In this document: positions 34,690 to 45,568 of the stretch, piece by piece | Position numbering within the stretch: the first letter of the stretch is position 1 | Layout of the letters: the number at the start of each line of letters is the position of its first letter | Assembly (NCBI GenBank): GCA_036873135.1 | Contig: JAPTYO010000017.1 | Coordinates: forward strand, 11,594,001 to 11,658,000 | DNA length: 64,000 bases | DNA from: Clarkia xantiana subsp. parviflora | Lineage: Eukaryota; Streptophyta; Magnoliopsida; Myrtales; Onagraceae | Direction: 5' to 3' | Translations under genes and position numbers: made by a program | Notes under the pieces: model-generated | What the model was told of the DNA's origin: nothing | Seen by the model: only the letters and a program-made list of their open reading frames with translations | The model's database searches: none

Positions 34690-35215
34690 CAATCAAAAGC
34701 TGTCTCATGGAAACAGCAAATATGGGTTTCCAAAAAAAATATATTCTAAGTATGAAAAGAGTTACACTATGCATCACGCCTCGCCAGCTGTCTCATGGGC
34801 AGCTTCAAACGCTGTCTCATTGAAACAGCAAACATGATTTTCTAAAATCATTCCAAGATTGGAATGGAAAACCAAGTTGGATACAATTCTCATATAGGTC
34901 ACAACGGGATCAACTTCAAATGTTGTCTCATCGAAACAGCAAATCTGGGCTTCCGGACTTATTCTAAGTCTGGAAGGAAGCTAAACCATGTAACAATCTT
35001 CGACAATGACAACGGGGGCAGCACAACACGCGATCTCATGGAAGCAGCAAACCAGGGCTTCCAGAATTATTCTAAGTCTAGAAGGAAGCTACACCATGCA
35101 ATAATCCCCGACAATGACAACGTGGGCACCATAACACGCGATCTCATGGAAGCAGCAAATCAGGGCTTCCAGAAATATTCTAAGTCTGGAGAGAAAACTA
35201 CACTAGGTCGCAAAA
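34690..35215. repeat. Tandem repeat in element E, about 110 bp, five copies
   Basis: The anchor ctcatggaaRcagcaaatc occurs at about 34701, 34812, 34923, 35032 and 35140, spacing 108-111 bp, with an inner attctaagtctggaagga motif. Confidence 0.85.
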
Positions 35216-36655
35216 GCGACACAACAAGCACGCCACGTCTCAGAAACCAACACCTGAAAGAACAACAAACACGCAAAGCAACAAAGAATGACAACCGACA
35301 TAGTACAGGGACATCACACGACACCAACTCAAAATGAAGTAAAGAGGCGTTGCCAACAGCTATATACATATGATAGCTAAAGAAACGTACCATCATATAG
35401 AAGTGATGGGAGACCCGCCACCACCATCTGAAACAACAAACAACGACATCCTCTGACCCCCCCTCGCCATCAACATAAATACCGCTGCCCAGAAGCGCGT
35501 CGACAGAACAACCTCCAAATCCAGGAATGTGCTTGACTGTCTCGAACGAGAACAAGGGACAATGATCATACATCTCTCCAGCTATCAGCCCTCCATACTC
35601 AAACAACATCGCAAAGATCCCCACGAGAACTTCAACCTCGATGACGCAAGAGACCTTGCACCAAGCGACATCCAAAACCTTTAACTCATGAGTCATAGCG
35701 TCAACAAAAGAGCTCAAGTCCTCTTTTACAAGCAGCAACAGCTTCATCCATACTTCACTCAACAAGAAATATACCACTCACAAGATAAAAAATACATCCA
35801 CATAAAATCGCACCGCCAAATAGGAGATTTCCATTCTTCTCGTGCAACACACTCGCCCTCCCGAGTCGTGGCAACCTCAAGCGCGGAATTTTTTTGTGGA
35901 AAAACCCGACTCTCCACAGCCAAGTCCAAAGTGGAAGAGGACAGGTTAACAAAGTTCGAAACACCCCAGCACATCAAGAAAAGAAGTATGATGAAAAATC
36001 ATAAACGAAAAAAACGCCCATCAGGAGAAGCAGCGCCATTCAAGACACGGACGCTGACAGAAGAATTGCCCAAACTGGACCAACAACCAAAGAGAATCTC
36101 AACACGGACGAGAAAGTTCTCGGACAAGCCAAGCATGAGCAACTTCCTTCCCAGGAAGAACGGAGGAACTCTTCTCCTTTCCAGAGACATATTTCCCAAA
36201 CTTACGCTCACTAGAACGAATCAGCTGGCCGGAAGAAAATCCTGCATACGCCAAAAATTAGAGAAGCATACAAAGAAGCCAAGTACCAACACCGGAGAAT
36301 AGCTACCTTCAACACATCGAGCCAACCATGAGAAGAGCCAGTAGCCTGAAAACCAGCAGCCTTTTAAAAAAACCGACCTACAACACATAAAGCCAACACA
36401 AGCTTAAGAACATACCAAGGGCAATGTGGAACGAATGCCAACTCCACACAACTCCAACTCAGAAAAACGACGAACAGATTGCACATACGCGAAAAGTATA
36501 CCATCAACGCTTTAGGGAACACGATAATTCTTAATGAAGAAATATAGGCCACCCCAACGACGACGAGAAAAGAGCCTGCAACGAGAAACGAAAGCAAGTC
36601 AATATCCACACATGTATACGACAACCCAACAAAAAGATAAGTATGCAAAACACGG
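35216..36655 (+). other. Interior of element E, no gene recognised
   Basis: A 204-codon plus-strand frame at 35688-36302 is Lys/Arg/Ser-rich in its second half (KNHKRKKRPSGEAAP), but I see no domain. A 205-codon minus-strand frame overlaps its left neighbour. Neither has supporting motifs, and the A-rich composition explains both. An antisense gene like those of A and B could once have been here on the minus strand; I cannot recognise it. Confidence 0.3.
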
Positions 36656-36659
36656 GGGC

Positions 36660-36800
36660 GAAACAGCGTCAACACACTCGAAGCAACGTCAAAACGCTTG
36701 AAACAACGTCAAAAAGCTCGAAACAACGTCAACACACTTGAAAAAGCATCAAAACGCTCAAAAGAGCGTAAAAAGCTCGAAACAACGATAAATTCTCGAA
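36660..36800. repeat. Short tandem repeat in element E, about 22 bp
   Basis: Units of the form aacgtcaaaaRcttgaaac repeat about six times with drift. Confidence 0.7.
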
Positions 36801-36899
36801 ACAGGAGACGAATGATCGAAGCGGCCTCATACGCTCAAAGAAGGAAGAGATAACAACAACTCTCCTACAAAAACTAAGTGTTGGAAGAAGATCAATTTA

Positions 36900-37930
36900 C
36901 GACACAGCAAATGGAGGAGTATTCAAAGTCCTTCAAGAAAAAAAACTAAGTATGGAAAGAAGAGGTTCATTTTGCGACGCGGCGTAAAAAACCAGATATT
37001 GTTAGAAATCCATTTTGCGCCACGACGCATTTCAAAAAGAAGGAGTATTCAAAATCCTTCAAGAAACAACCAAGGGTGGGAAGAATACCATTCTGCGTCG
37101 TGCCGCATTCCGAAAAGGAGGAGTTTTCAAAATCCAAAGATAAGTATCAAGGATAGCCAGCATCAAATGCCCAAATGACATCCGACACGCAAAAAAATAG
37201 GGGGGGGGTCCAAACGATTCTTCTACACGAACTAAGTACAGAGGCACCGCATCGCGAACACACTTGGACATATCAAGACAGCAAAGAAAGAATGTGGGGG
37301 CAAACAACTAGAAAAAACTAACAGGAACCAGAGAAGTTACAGCTTCGGACTCAGGCGGAGACTCATATTCAAAATCAGAACCGAAACCTAAAGTATGATG
37401 AGGAGCACGGGTAAAGGAAGACTTACGCATCCTCGTAAATGTAAACAACGCACAAGCCAAGGAAGAAGAGACAACCTAAAACCTGCAACAAAGCAAAAAC
37501 ACAATCAGCAGCCATATAGAAACAAAGAAAATGCAAACATAAAAAGCATGTATGCAATGCGCTGCACTAAAAAAAGGGAATATTCAAAATCCTGCCTAAA
37601 AAATTCTAAGTGTTGGTGTTGCACACGTATGCAGCACACTGCATTCAAAAAGGGGGAGTATCCAAAATCCTGCCTAAAAATTCTAAGTGTTGGTGATGCA
37701 CATGTATGCATCGCCTGCATTAAAAAAAATGGAGTATCCAAAATCTTCTTCAAAAATTTCTAAGTGTGGAAAAAATCTTATTTTGCCTCGCAACACATTT
37801 CAAAAGGGTGGAGTATTCAAATCTTCCTAAAAAATTTAAAGTGTTGAAAAAAAAATCTTATTTTGCAATGTGATACAATTTGAAAGGAGAACTTTTCAAA
37901 ATCTCCATACAAACTAAGAGTCGAAAAATA
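36900..37930. repeat. Tandem repeat in element E, about 77 bp, in two blocks
   Basis: The anchor ggagtattcaaaatcct followed by attctaagtgttgg recurs at about 36912, 37040 and 37118, and again at 37577, 37653, 37731, 37811 and 37888. Spacing in the second block is 76-80 bp. The attctaagt motif is shared with the 110-bp array, so the arrays are related. Confidence 0.8.
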
Positions 37931-39228
37931 TTCATTACTACGCAGTAACGTATACTAAAGGGGGGCACCACTAAAACCTTATCATGTATGCCTCGACAAA
38001 AGGAGTACACAGCAATACAGCAAGAATAACAATCCAAGACAGACAGTAAGATGTCAATTCCAGATTCAGACCAACCAAACCATCATGATTCAAGGGAAAA
38101 GGAGCACAAAACATACAAGTATACACGTCAAACATCTACCCAAAGCCAAACAGCTACAAATGAACAATGGTATATATCCATCCAGCAAACGAGGTAAAAC
38201 AGCAATCCAATTTCCATACAATTCTTTGTATCCATGCTATGCAAATTTTCAATCGATGGCAAGTATAATATAGAAGAAACACAAGGAAGCAAAAATCGAA
38301 CCTTTAGAACCGGACAACGAACCACCATGGAGGCCAATCACCACCGTCGAGCCCACCGCTGGCCACCACCGAAAAGACCACCAAAGAAAAGCTCGAAATC
38401 GAATCTCAATCAAAACACAAACCAATCTGTGTGCAAGCCCATGATTGATACCCAAAATGCAATAAGAAGATGGAAGGGAAATGAAGAAATTTCAAAATTC
38501 GAGAGAAAAAGTGATATTCAAATTATGGAGGCTAAAAGTGAAAAGGGAAGTGGTCTTCCAATATAAAGTTGAAGAGTAGGGTTTTAAGGAAAGAAACACA
38601 ATCCTATCCACCCATTTCAAATAAAGGAGATTCAGTGGCTAGGGACAAACTACAAAGATGGAGGGAAATATGCTAAGGAAGAGAGGTAAAACAAATACAT
38701 ATCCTTTCATACACCTCACATCATGCATATAAAAGCATTTAGATATGAAAAAATGGCTAAGGCATGAAATCCTCCATACATCGATGTCTCTCCATTTGTG
38801 ACATAAAATGGACACAGCATGCTACATGTATAGTAACTCATATTGGGACACATACCATGTTGCACATAACAACACCATACAAAAAACGGTATCACAACAA
38901 AATGTGCCCAGCACATCACATTTTGTAGACACAGTATTTTTGGCATGTCTGCATAAAATATCATGATAGCAAAAATTCATATAGCATCACTATAAACCGC
39001 GAAACTTAGAAATATTCATGCACATCTATGATTACCACATATCATGTTATATCCGTACTGATAATTTTGGCTATGATAGTTACAAAAGACATAACAGCGA
39101 AAATCATGAGCCAGCAAGCTAAAAGGAAGAACAACGTCATCAAAAGAGGTAACATGTATCAAGCAAGATCAATTTGGGTGTCTATCCCGTTTAAAATAGA
39201 GTCAAGAAACGGTTTAACCATTGCTTGA
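37931..39228 (+). other. 3' interior of element E, no gene recognised
   Basis: AT-rich DNA between the last tandem array and the polypurine tract, with no coding region supported. Confidence 0.4.
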
Positions 39229-39230
39229 CT

Positions 39231-39240
39231 CGGGGGAAAA
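39231..39240 (+). other. Polypurine tract of element E
   Basis: cgggggaaaa lies directly before the right LTR (TGATGG at 39241), as needed for plus-strand priming. Confidence 0.85.
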
Positions 39241-39990
39241 TGATGGATATACACCCACCTTGACCCGCTTTGACCCGACTTAATTACTGCACGGACTCAA
39301 AGACGGTTCTAAACCGAAACTTTGAAAACCTCGAACCCGAAAAAGTCCACCAATGAAAGGCCGGGCGAGGTTAGATCGCCCGGAAAAGTAACAAGTTCGA
39401 CTAGGGACACCCCCTAACCGAACATTTACGGTTCGGTTAGGAGGCCCCTAACCGAACATTTTTCGGCCCAGAGGGCCTCGCTCCAGGCCACGCTGTTCCG
39501 AACTCTCCAAAAACATTACCAACTCCTCTGATGCTTAGTAAGGCCTAATTTTGCTTTATCTTAATTAATGCATGATTAACGGACTATACTGCAATTAGCA
39601 AACTAATGACCCAAGAGTCCTATAAATAGGACCCTTGGCCATTCATTTCAAACAAGTTGTCAAGTTGAATTTTCTCTAGCTTCTCTCTAGACATTATCTC
39701 TCTCTAGAAAGTTCTCATTTAGGCATCAGAGTGGGCTCACCGAGCACCCCCCCCTTTGCTCGGTAGCCCCTTTTGCAGGTGGACGTGGAAAAGGACTCGA
39801 ACTCGAAGTTGGGAAACAGATATCCAGCGAGACGTTTTTATAGGTTTACGAGGAAGAAGAACTATCTTGAAGCTAAGGACAGCATTATGGGAGAAACATC
39901 CATAGAGATCCATGAGGATCATCACAATTCTGTCGGGTACCGACCGATTGGTTCACGCAAAACCGAACTGATTGGAAGCGTGTCCCAACA
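39241..39990 (+). repeat. 3' LTR of element E
   Basis: TGATGGATAT to CCCAACA, 750 bp. It contains an extra segment of about 33 bp (39420-39455) that duplicates the ctaaccgaacattt motif relative to the left LTR. Confidence 0.9.
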
Positions 39991-39995
39991 CCACA

Positions 39996-41183
39996 TATAG
40001 AAGGTGAATCAGTCGGGTGTTGGTTGGTGGGAGCGAAGAGCCGAAAAGAAAAATGTGGTACCTGGAATGCATATCTATTATCGAGATCAGGTGAAGTTGT
40101 TAAAAATGATGGGGTAACATAATATTTATCTTGCTAACAATTTCAATTTGAATTATTTATTGTGTAACATTAGTATGTTATTATTAACTAGCAGATTACT
40201 TGGCGGCCGTATTCGGAGGCTGTGAAAAATATTGTGGCGTCCATCTGCACTGATGCTTGGGACTTTTCTAAAATCCAGATGCCATTGATCCACTTCAATT
40301 GTGTGGAATGGAAAATAACTGATCGAGTTTATAAACATCTTTGATTGCCTCAATCAATCCCCGAAGACTGTCCCAAGGATCGACAAGAATGGGATATTCT
40401 CCATGAGTGCAAGAGGTGGATGAAGAACTCAAAAGATACTTGGGAAACACTTCATGAGAGGTACATATAAGTGTGGAACAGACGTTGGGAAAACTACCGA
40501 CCTCCTGCTCCCATACGTGCAACATACAAGGAGTACGTGCAATGGTATGAATCTGTCACCCATAACCTCGTACATTATGATGATTTCTCACCAGTAGAGG
40601 AAGAGGTCGAAGAACAAGCGCCGCACGTCCCGACGCAAGGCCATTTTGAAGCGCTCGGAAAGTCCCACCTAGTGATGGTACGTTGTCTTTTCGATAGTGT
40701 ATTATAACATTATATTGGTTTTGAATAAAATTTTTGTGTAATTGTTTATAGCTGAAGCCATTCGAACATATCTTGATAACAAGTCGGAAGATGCTGAGTG
40801 AATCAGAGGATTTGTACATTCAGAAATGTGCAAAATCAAACATAAAGGTTGTTCATGTTGCATTTGAAGAAGTGGGACAGCTACGACAATTTGAAGGTTT
40901 AATGTCGTAAGACCTGACCCGAAGTAGCGACGAGGAATATCAAGAAATGGATGAACAACCTCGTAGAATGAGTATGGAGCCTCCAGATGTTACAGAAGAA
41001 ACACAGTTGAATTGGGATTCATTTTGTCGGTCAGCTCCACCTGATCAAGGATCATGGCCAAATACTAACACGGTGTATCCTGATAATTCAGGTTATAATC
41101 CGGGTTATAATCCGGGTTACAATCCGGATTATAACCCGAGTTATAATCCGGATTATAATACGGGTTATAATATGGATTGGTAA
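39996..41183 (+). pseudogene. Plant mobile domain gene, 3' part
   Basis: This continues the gene cut at 29676. After the duplicated ccaca the sequence reads on in the interrupted exon to a gtaaca donor near 40115. The exon from 40195 contains PLIHFNCVEWKI and, after an in-frame TGA, WDILHECKRWMKNSKDTW. A TAA then separates it from VWNRRWENYRPPAP and YVQWYESVTHNLVHYDD, a pattern typical of MAIN-like proteins. The frame ends in a donor near 40678. A last exon from about 40752 ends at 41183 after a Tyr/Asn/Pro repeat tail. Two stops plus the 10-kb insertion make it a pseudogene. Confidence 0.7.
41089..41175 (+). repeat. Coding tandem repeat, 12-bp unit, at the PMD C-terminus
   Basis: Units of ggttataatccg or gattataacccg encode repeated Gly/Asp-Tyr-Asn-Pro, about seven copies, ending GYNMDW and a stop. 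Silent changes between units suggest the tail was once under coding constraint. Confidence 0.85.
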
Positions 41184-41342
41184 TTTCATAATATTCGTAA
41201 TAACATTTCCAAATTTGTATTTGCAATTTTTTTTTTGGGAGGGGGGGGGGGATTAAATAGCATTATGGAATGAAAAATCCTAAAATTCAAACTACTTAAA
41301 AAAAATTACAGAATATTAATTACAGTATAAAATGAATAAGTT

Positions 41343-42466
41343 TCAAGTTTGGTAAAATTTAACGTGACGATCAGACATAATACATACTTCATGCTTATCT
41401 TTTGTCACGTATTTCCGGAGACGTTCTAAAATCCATTTCCATGTTTCATCATTCTCTTTGTCACACAAACAAAATGCCAATCGTACGACTTGGTTATCAG
41501 CATCGTACGCAACTACCACGAGAAGTTTACCGGTATAATTCCCATACAAGTGTGTGTCGTCGATGCTTATAAAAGCTTGACTATGTCGAAAACCCTCAAT
41601 TGACGGTCCAAACGCCCAAAACCATTTATCGAAAGTCGCTACTTCGCCAAATAGAATTTTTCATTCGTACTCGAATACTGTGCCCGGATTATAATGCGCG
41701 ATTGCGGTCATGAGCGAGGGAAACCGTCCAAATGCCGACTCGTGAGTGCCGTAGAGATCTTCAATGACTTGTTGTTTCGCGTACCACGTCTTTCGGTAAC
41801 TTGGCGTCTCTTTCCATTTTGTGTTTACAATTTTTTGCAACTCCGCAATCTTCATCCCGTGATTCGCCTTAACGTGATCGTAAATACATCTAAAGATAAT
41901 CTTATTATCAAGATTTCTATTCTTCGCCACTCATCACGAGCGTTTAACTGGTCTTCTAGGTCAGTGTCTGGGACCTCATGGGAATCAACCGTAGCTAAAA
42001 CAGCTTCGAGATGAACCAAATCTGCCAGTTCATCTCCACCCATCGGCACTCCAACATTACTTCATTCTTCTACTCGGACAGTGTTGCTGCATTCACCATC
42101 TGTAGGATCTCCTCCGTATAATCCAAGACATGACATTTGATATGCTGGGTCATATTTCGTTTCTTCAATGTACGTCTCTTCATCCCCTACTGAGTTTATA
42201 TCGTCATCTTCATCCCCTACATGCCTTGGTAGGACAAACACTTCTACCCAGTGTGTAGATGTGTCCGACATAAGAGACTCCCAGTACTGATAACCATCAA
42301 TTTGGGAAAACTCGCATCCTTGCATGCACCAAAGCGATGGTATCTCAATGCCGGTAAGTGTTGAGGCAAACAACTTTGCGTCACGAAAGCTGATGTTTCG
42401 ATCAATTGGGAAATCATATGAGATGCCTCCTTCGTAATGAGACTCCCAACAGACAACGTCAACCAT
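41343..42466 (-). pseudogene. Mutator-like (MULE) transposase, truncated
   Basis: Four minus-strand frames in order. 42466-42062 is an acidic N-terminal region (ending SNTVRVEE). 42049-41852 continues it. 41930-41661 holds the conserved segment before the catalytic core (TPSYRKTWYAKQQVIEDLYG). 41660-41343 holds the core start, with AFISIDDTHLYGNYTGKLL (first catalytic Asp region) and LAFCLCDKENDETWKWILE, ending CIMSDRHVKF (the second Asp region). The part with the catalytic Glu and the SWIM zinc finger is missing. Stops and shifts lie at 41661, 41852 and 42062. An intact protein would cut and paste Mutator-type ends. It converges on the PMD gene, with 160 bp between stops. Confidence 0.75.
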
Positions 42467-42499
42467 CCGCCATATCGAAACCGTATGATAAACATATCC

Positions 42500-44136
42500 T
42501 AAACGGGTGTGACCAAAACAAAACTAGTTCAGGACACTTATTTCACTATTTTTTTTAGCAAAATTAGTTAAATTCATATTATTATTTTAACATATTTGAA
42601 TAGACAAAATTTAAAATTTATCATTTTTAGTGTATATCACAGATATAAAAAATAAAATATTTCTCAATTATGTCATCATAATTTATTTCTATCATTTAGA
42701 TAAACCATGAAGATTATCTTATACCGATAAAATGTGCATCCACAAAATAGTTAAATAGATATAAAAAAAAATTGATATTCATGTATAATTTCAAAATATT
42801 TGTTTATCAGCTTCATGTATAGTTTTAAAAACTATCGTCGAAAAAAAATACATTAAAGGTAATAATATTTCTAGTTACAACATTCTAATCTATATAACCA
42901 TCATACTTTCTACCATTATATCATATATGTATATATTTCTAACTTTGTAAATTAATACAAAAAAAAAAAAACCTTAAGCAATATAGCTGCAGATAATATT
43001 GGACGAAGCTGAACAATAACAACCTTTCACGTTCTTTTGAAAATTTGAAGAAGCAGTAGATATGTAAGTTGAAAATATGAAGCGGTATATAAAGAGAATG
43101 GTAGGAAATGGTTGTTGAATGTAGGAGAGAGATAAATGTTTGTATGATGTATGATAAATGATGGTTAAATATATAGAGAAAGAAGTAATAAATTAAAATA
43201 AAATAAATTTATGAAATAAAATAAATCAATACAGAAAAATTATATTAGTAAAACTATTATAATTAATTTGAGAGTAATAAATGAATTAAAACTAAGCGTA
43301 AAAACAGAAAATGATATGGTTAATTATATGGTTATATTATAAAATTTTTTCCACAAAATAGACGTTAATAAAAAAATAATATACTACATGATTTATTATT
43401 ATAATAGTCCAAATATAGGTTTTTTTAGATGTTATTAATTTTATCATTTTTAAAAAATAATTTCATTGACACAAATAATAAATCCATATATCGCCAGTAT
43501 ATTATATATTACATGATGATTGGTGTGTATCACTTTGAGTGCAATATATATAAGTATACATAATTTGGTAAATGAGTGCATTATATGCTTTAAAATAATA
43601 TATTCGAAATCACTCATGTTATTAGTGATATGAACTACAAATATATATTTACAACAAAATTAAAGTATTCAATTGTAAATATTATAAATGAAAATAATTA
43701 ATTATACTTTCACATTAAGAAAATACTTATAATAATTTTTTGTGTATCATCTTATGTGTATAAAAGATAAATAAATAATTTAATAAAAGAATTCCTTAAA
43801 TTTTTTATTTAAAATAATTAAAACAAATATTTTACATTATCAATGATATATACTACAAAGAGGTAAATGGTTTAATTGAACGAATTTGATAATAAAATGA
43901 AAAACGTTAAATATATTGAAACATACATTGAGAGTGAATATATTGCATTTCCCTAATTCACCGTATGAAATATAGAGAATGATTACATAGATAGAAAATA
44001 TTAGTAAAAATATCTAACAATTAAACATAATAATATGTTGTATGTTCTCTTATTTTGACATTTACACATAACTAGTTATTGACGCGCATGCGTTGCACGC
44101 GCATATTTCTAATTTTTCTATTTAAATTTATTTCAC
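42500..44136. other. AT-rich spacer, no gene recognised
   Basis: Very AT-rich. The part to about 43140 may hold the promoter and 5'UTR of the transposase gene (TATA-like tatataccgc region near 43086 on the minus strand). I see no terminal inverted repeat that would close the Mutator-like element. Confidence 0.35.
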
Positions 44137-44191
44137 AGTTCAAATTGGAGTACCCTAGCTAATCCTGTTCCATGCATTGTATGAACACATA

Positions 44192-44246
<55 letters not shown>

Positions 44247-44302
44247 TGGGAACAGTGAGTTATTCTGTTTAATTATATTTCACAGTTGAATATTGAGATT
44301 CC
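44131..44302. repeat. Local duplication at the insertion site of element A
   Basis: tttcacagttcaaattggag...gttccatgcattgtatg (44131-44184) is repeated, diverged, as tttcacagttgaatattgag (44278-44302). That second copy is interrupted by element A and resumes at 56011 with ctaatcg...gttccatgcattgtatg. The (AT)25 microsatellite lies between the copies. Confidence 0.75.
44195..44244. repeat. (AT)25 microsatellite
   Basis: A perfect 50-bp AT dinucleotide run. Confidence 0.95.
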
Positions 44303-45020
44303 TGTTGGATCACGGTGGAACTCCGGTACGATCTTTGACGGCGGTCCTAGCTCCTTCGCCCCACGCAATCCTGCAAAGAGGGGATAGACCGGGCGGTGAC
44401 CAAGAATCCCTCTCCTATGCTTAAATGAGTATCTCGTACGGCCTGGCAAGCAGTAATCTCAAGTAGCGTATCTCAAAACGTAATGTGATCTGAGGTAACC
44501 TCTGCCCTTTTATAGGCGGAGAGGTACCTCAGTTACCTGGTGAACCGTTGGGGTGGTTAGCCCATATTCCGCGTATCTCGGGTACGATCCCGCCTATCTA
44601 GGCCATGATCTCGCTTATCTCGGTTACGCCCCGCGTATCTCGGCCACGCTCCGCGTATCTCAGCCACGCTCCGCGTATCTCGGCCACGCCCCGCGTATCT
44701 CGGCCTCAACCTCTAATAGCAAGTCCCCATCAATATCGGGGACTCCAGAGTTATCTCATTGTGTCACCGCTCGGGGCCCCTCGTCATCGTGACAGGGCCA
44801 ATCATTCTCAAGGATTCATCATCGGGGCCTACTTAAAGGCATTTCATCGGGAGCTTCCAGCTCACCTATCGGGACCGACTCTGTCGGGACCTTTCATCAT
44901 CGGGACTCCCTCTGTCGGGACCCTTCACCTGGGTCATCTTGACCTCCATTGAGGGCCCAGTGGCCCTATTCACCGTTTTCTCGCTGTTAAAGGGCCTAAC
45001 GGCCACAGCGAAGCCCATCA
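44303..45020 (-). repeat. 3' LTR of element A
   Basis: Plus strand TGTTGGATCA to CCCATCA, so TG...CA on the element strand too. It contains seven degenerate units of about 20 bp with the core cgcgtatctcggccacgc at 44570-44705, present in both LTRs. Confidence 0.93.
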
Positions 45021-45032
45021 TTTGCCCCCAAG
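45021..45032 (-). other. Polypurine tract of element A
   Basis: The minus strand reads cttgggggcaaa directly before the LTR start TGATGGGC. Confidence 0.85.
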
Positions 45033-45401
45033 ACATGAGGGAATTACAGTTCGTCGTGTCTTCCAACTCCCGACCTCCCGACGTCGGAGTCGGGGACCTT
45101 TCCCTTGGCATAGTCACTTGATACAAATCTTCTCGTTCACGCTTCCTCGATGCCTTGAGGATAACTACCAAATCCGAGAAGACTCCTCGGTTCCCCAGCC
45201 ATTAAATGCAGCAGATAACGAAGCGACATCTTCAGTACCCGTGCCTGATTTTTCGCGCCTGCTTTTTCTGAAAAAGTGCTTTTCAGGACGTTTCATCATT
45301 GCACCCGTTGCCATTCTGCACGTTTCATCTCAACGGTCCAGATCAGAACGCTTCAACTTCGACGATTCAGATCAGAACGTCCTTTCGACTGTCCTCTTCG
45401 C

Positions 45402-45568
45402 CTATAAAGCCCTCACCCTGGGTACAGTTTCCCTTTTACCGTCTCCAAAATTTCAAAAGCTCTCTGCAACCTCTCTGCGAATTCAAGCTCTGCGATTCCG
45501 AAGACCCAAGTGTTTCTCCGATCACCTTTTCGGCAACGTCAAGTTCATCCTTCCAACCTCCAACCATC
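45402..45568 (+). promoter_or_regulatory. Putative promoter and leader of the element A antisense gene
   Basis: ctataaag at 45402-45409 lies about 160 bp before the ATG at 45569 and outside the LTR. Equivalent TATA boxes stand at the same relative place in elements B and C, which supports a dedicated plus-strand promoter. No transcript evidence is available. Confidence 0.5.

Larger units (their letters stand above)
29677..39990 (+). mobile_element. Tat-related LTR element, non-autonomous (element E), 10.3 kb
   Basis: Plus-strand element with a 717-bp left and a 750-bp right LTR, a primer site at 30395 and a polypurine tract at 39231. A perfect 5-bp target duplication (ccaca) lies at 29672-29676 and 39991-39995. 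The 8.8-kb interior keeps only about 250 bp recognisable as gypsy pol (30806-31066), a gag start relic at 30444, and a long A-rich region with several tandem arrays. That fits a large retrotransposon derivative moved by proteins supplied from elsewhere. It interrupts an exon of the PMD gene. Confidence 0.85.
28050..42500. mobile_element. Decayed Mutator-like element with convergent PMD and transposase genes, split by element E
   Basis: A plant mobile domain gene runs rightward (28204 to 41183, interrupted at 29676/39991) and a Mutator-type transposase runs leftward (42466 to 41343). Their 3' ends are 160 bp apart, so the pair converges, like the two genes of maize MuDR. Removing element E gives a unit of about 4.1 kb. 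I could not identify the terminal inverted repeats; the left edge may lie near the palindromic element ending at 28040 and the right edge in AT-rich DNA past 42500. That both genes belong to one element is inferred from position. Confidence 0.5.

Noticed and set aside
35160..36302. Opposed ORFs of about 205 codons as remnants of a Tat antisense gene in element E
   Set aside because: Neither has the FPxC or HAIR-W motifs or a coiled coil comparable to A and B, and composition explains the open frames.
44096..44125. gcgcatgcgttgcacgcgcat as a CRISPR-like or origin repeat
   Set aside because: A single imperfect palindrome in a plant nuclear context; no array and no second copy.
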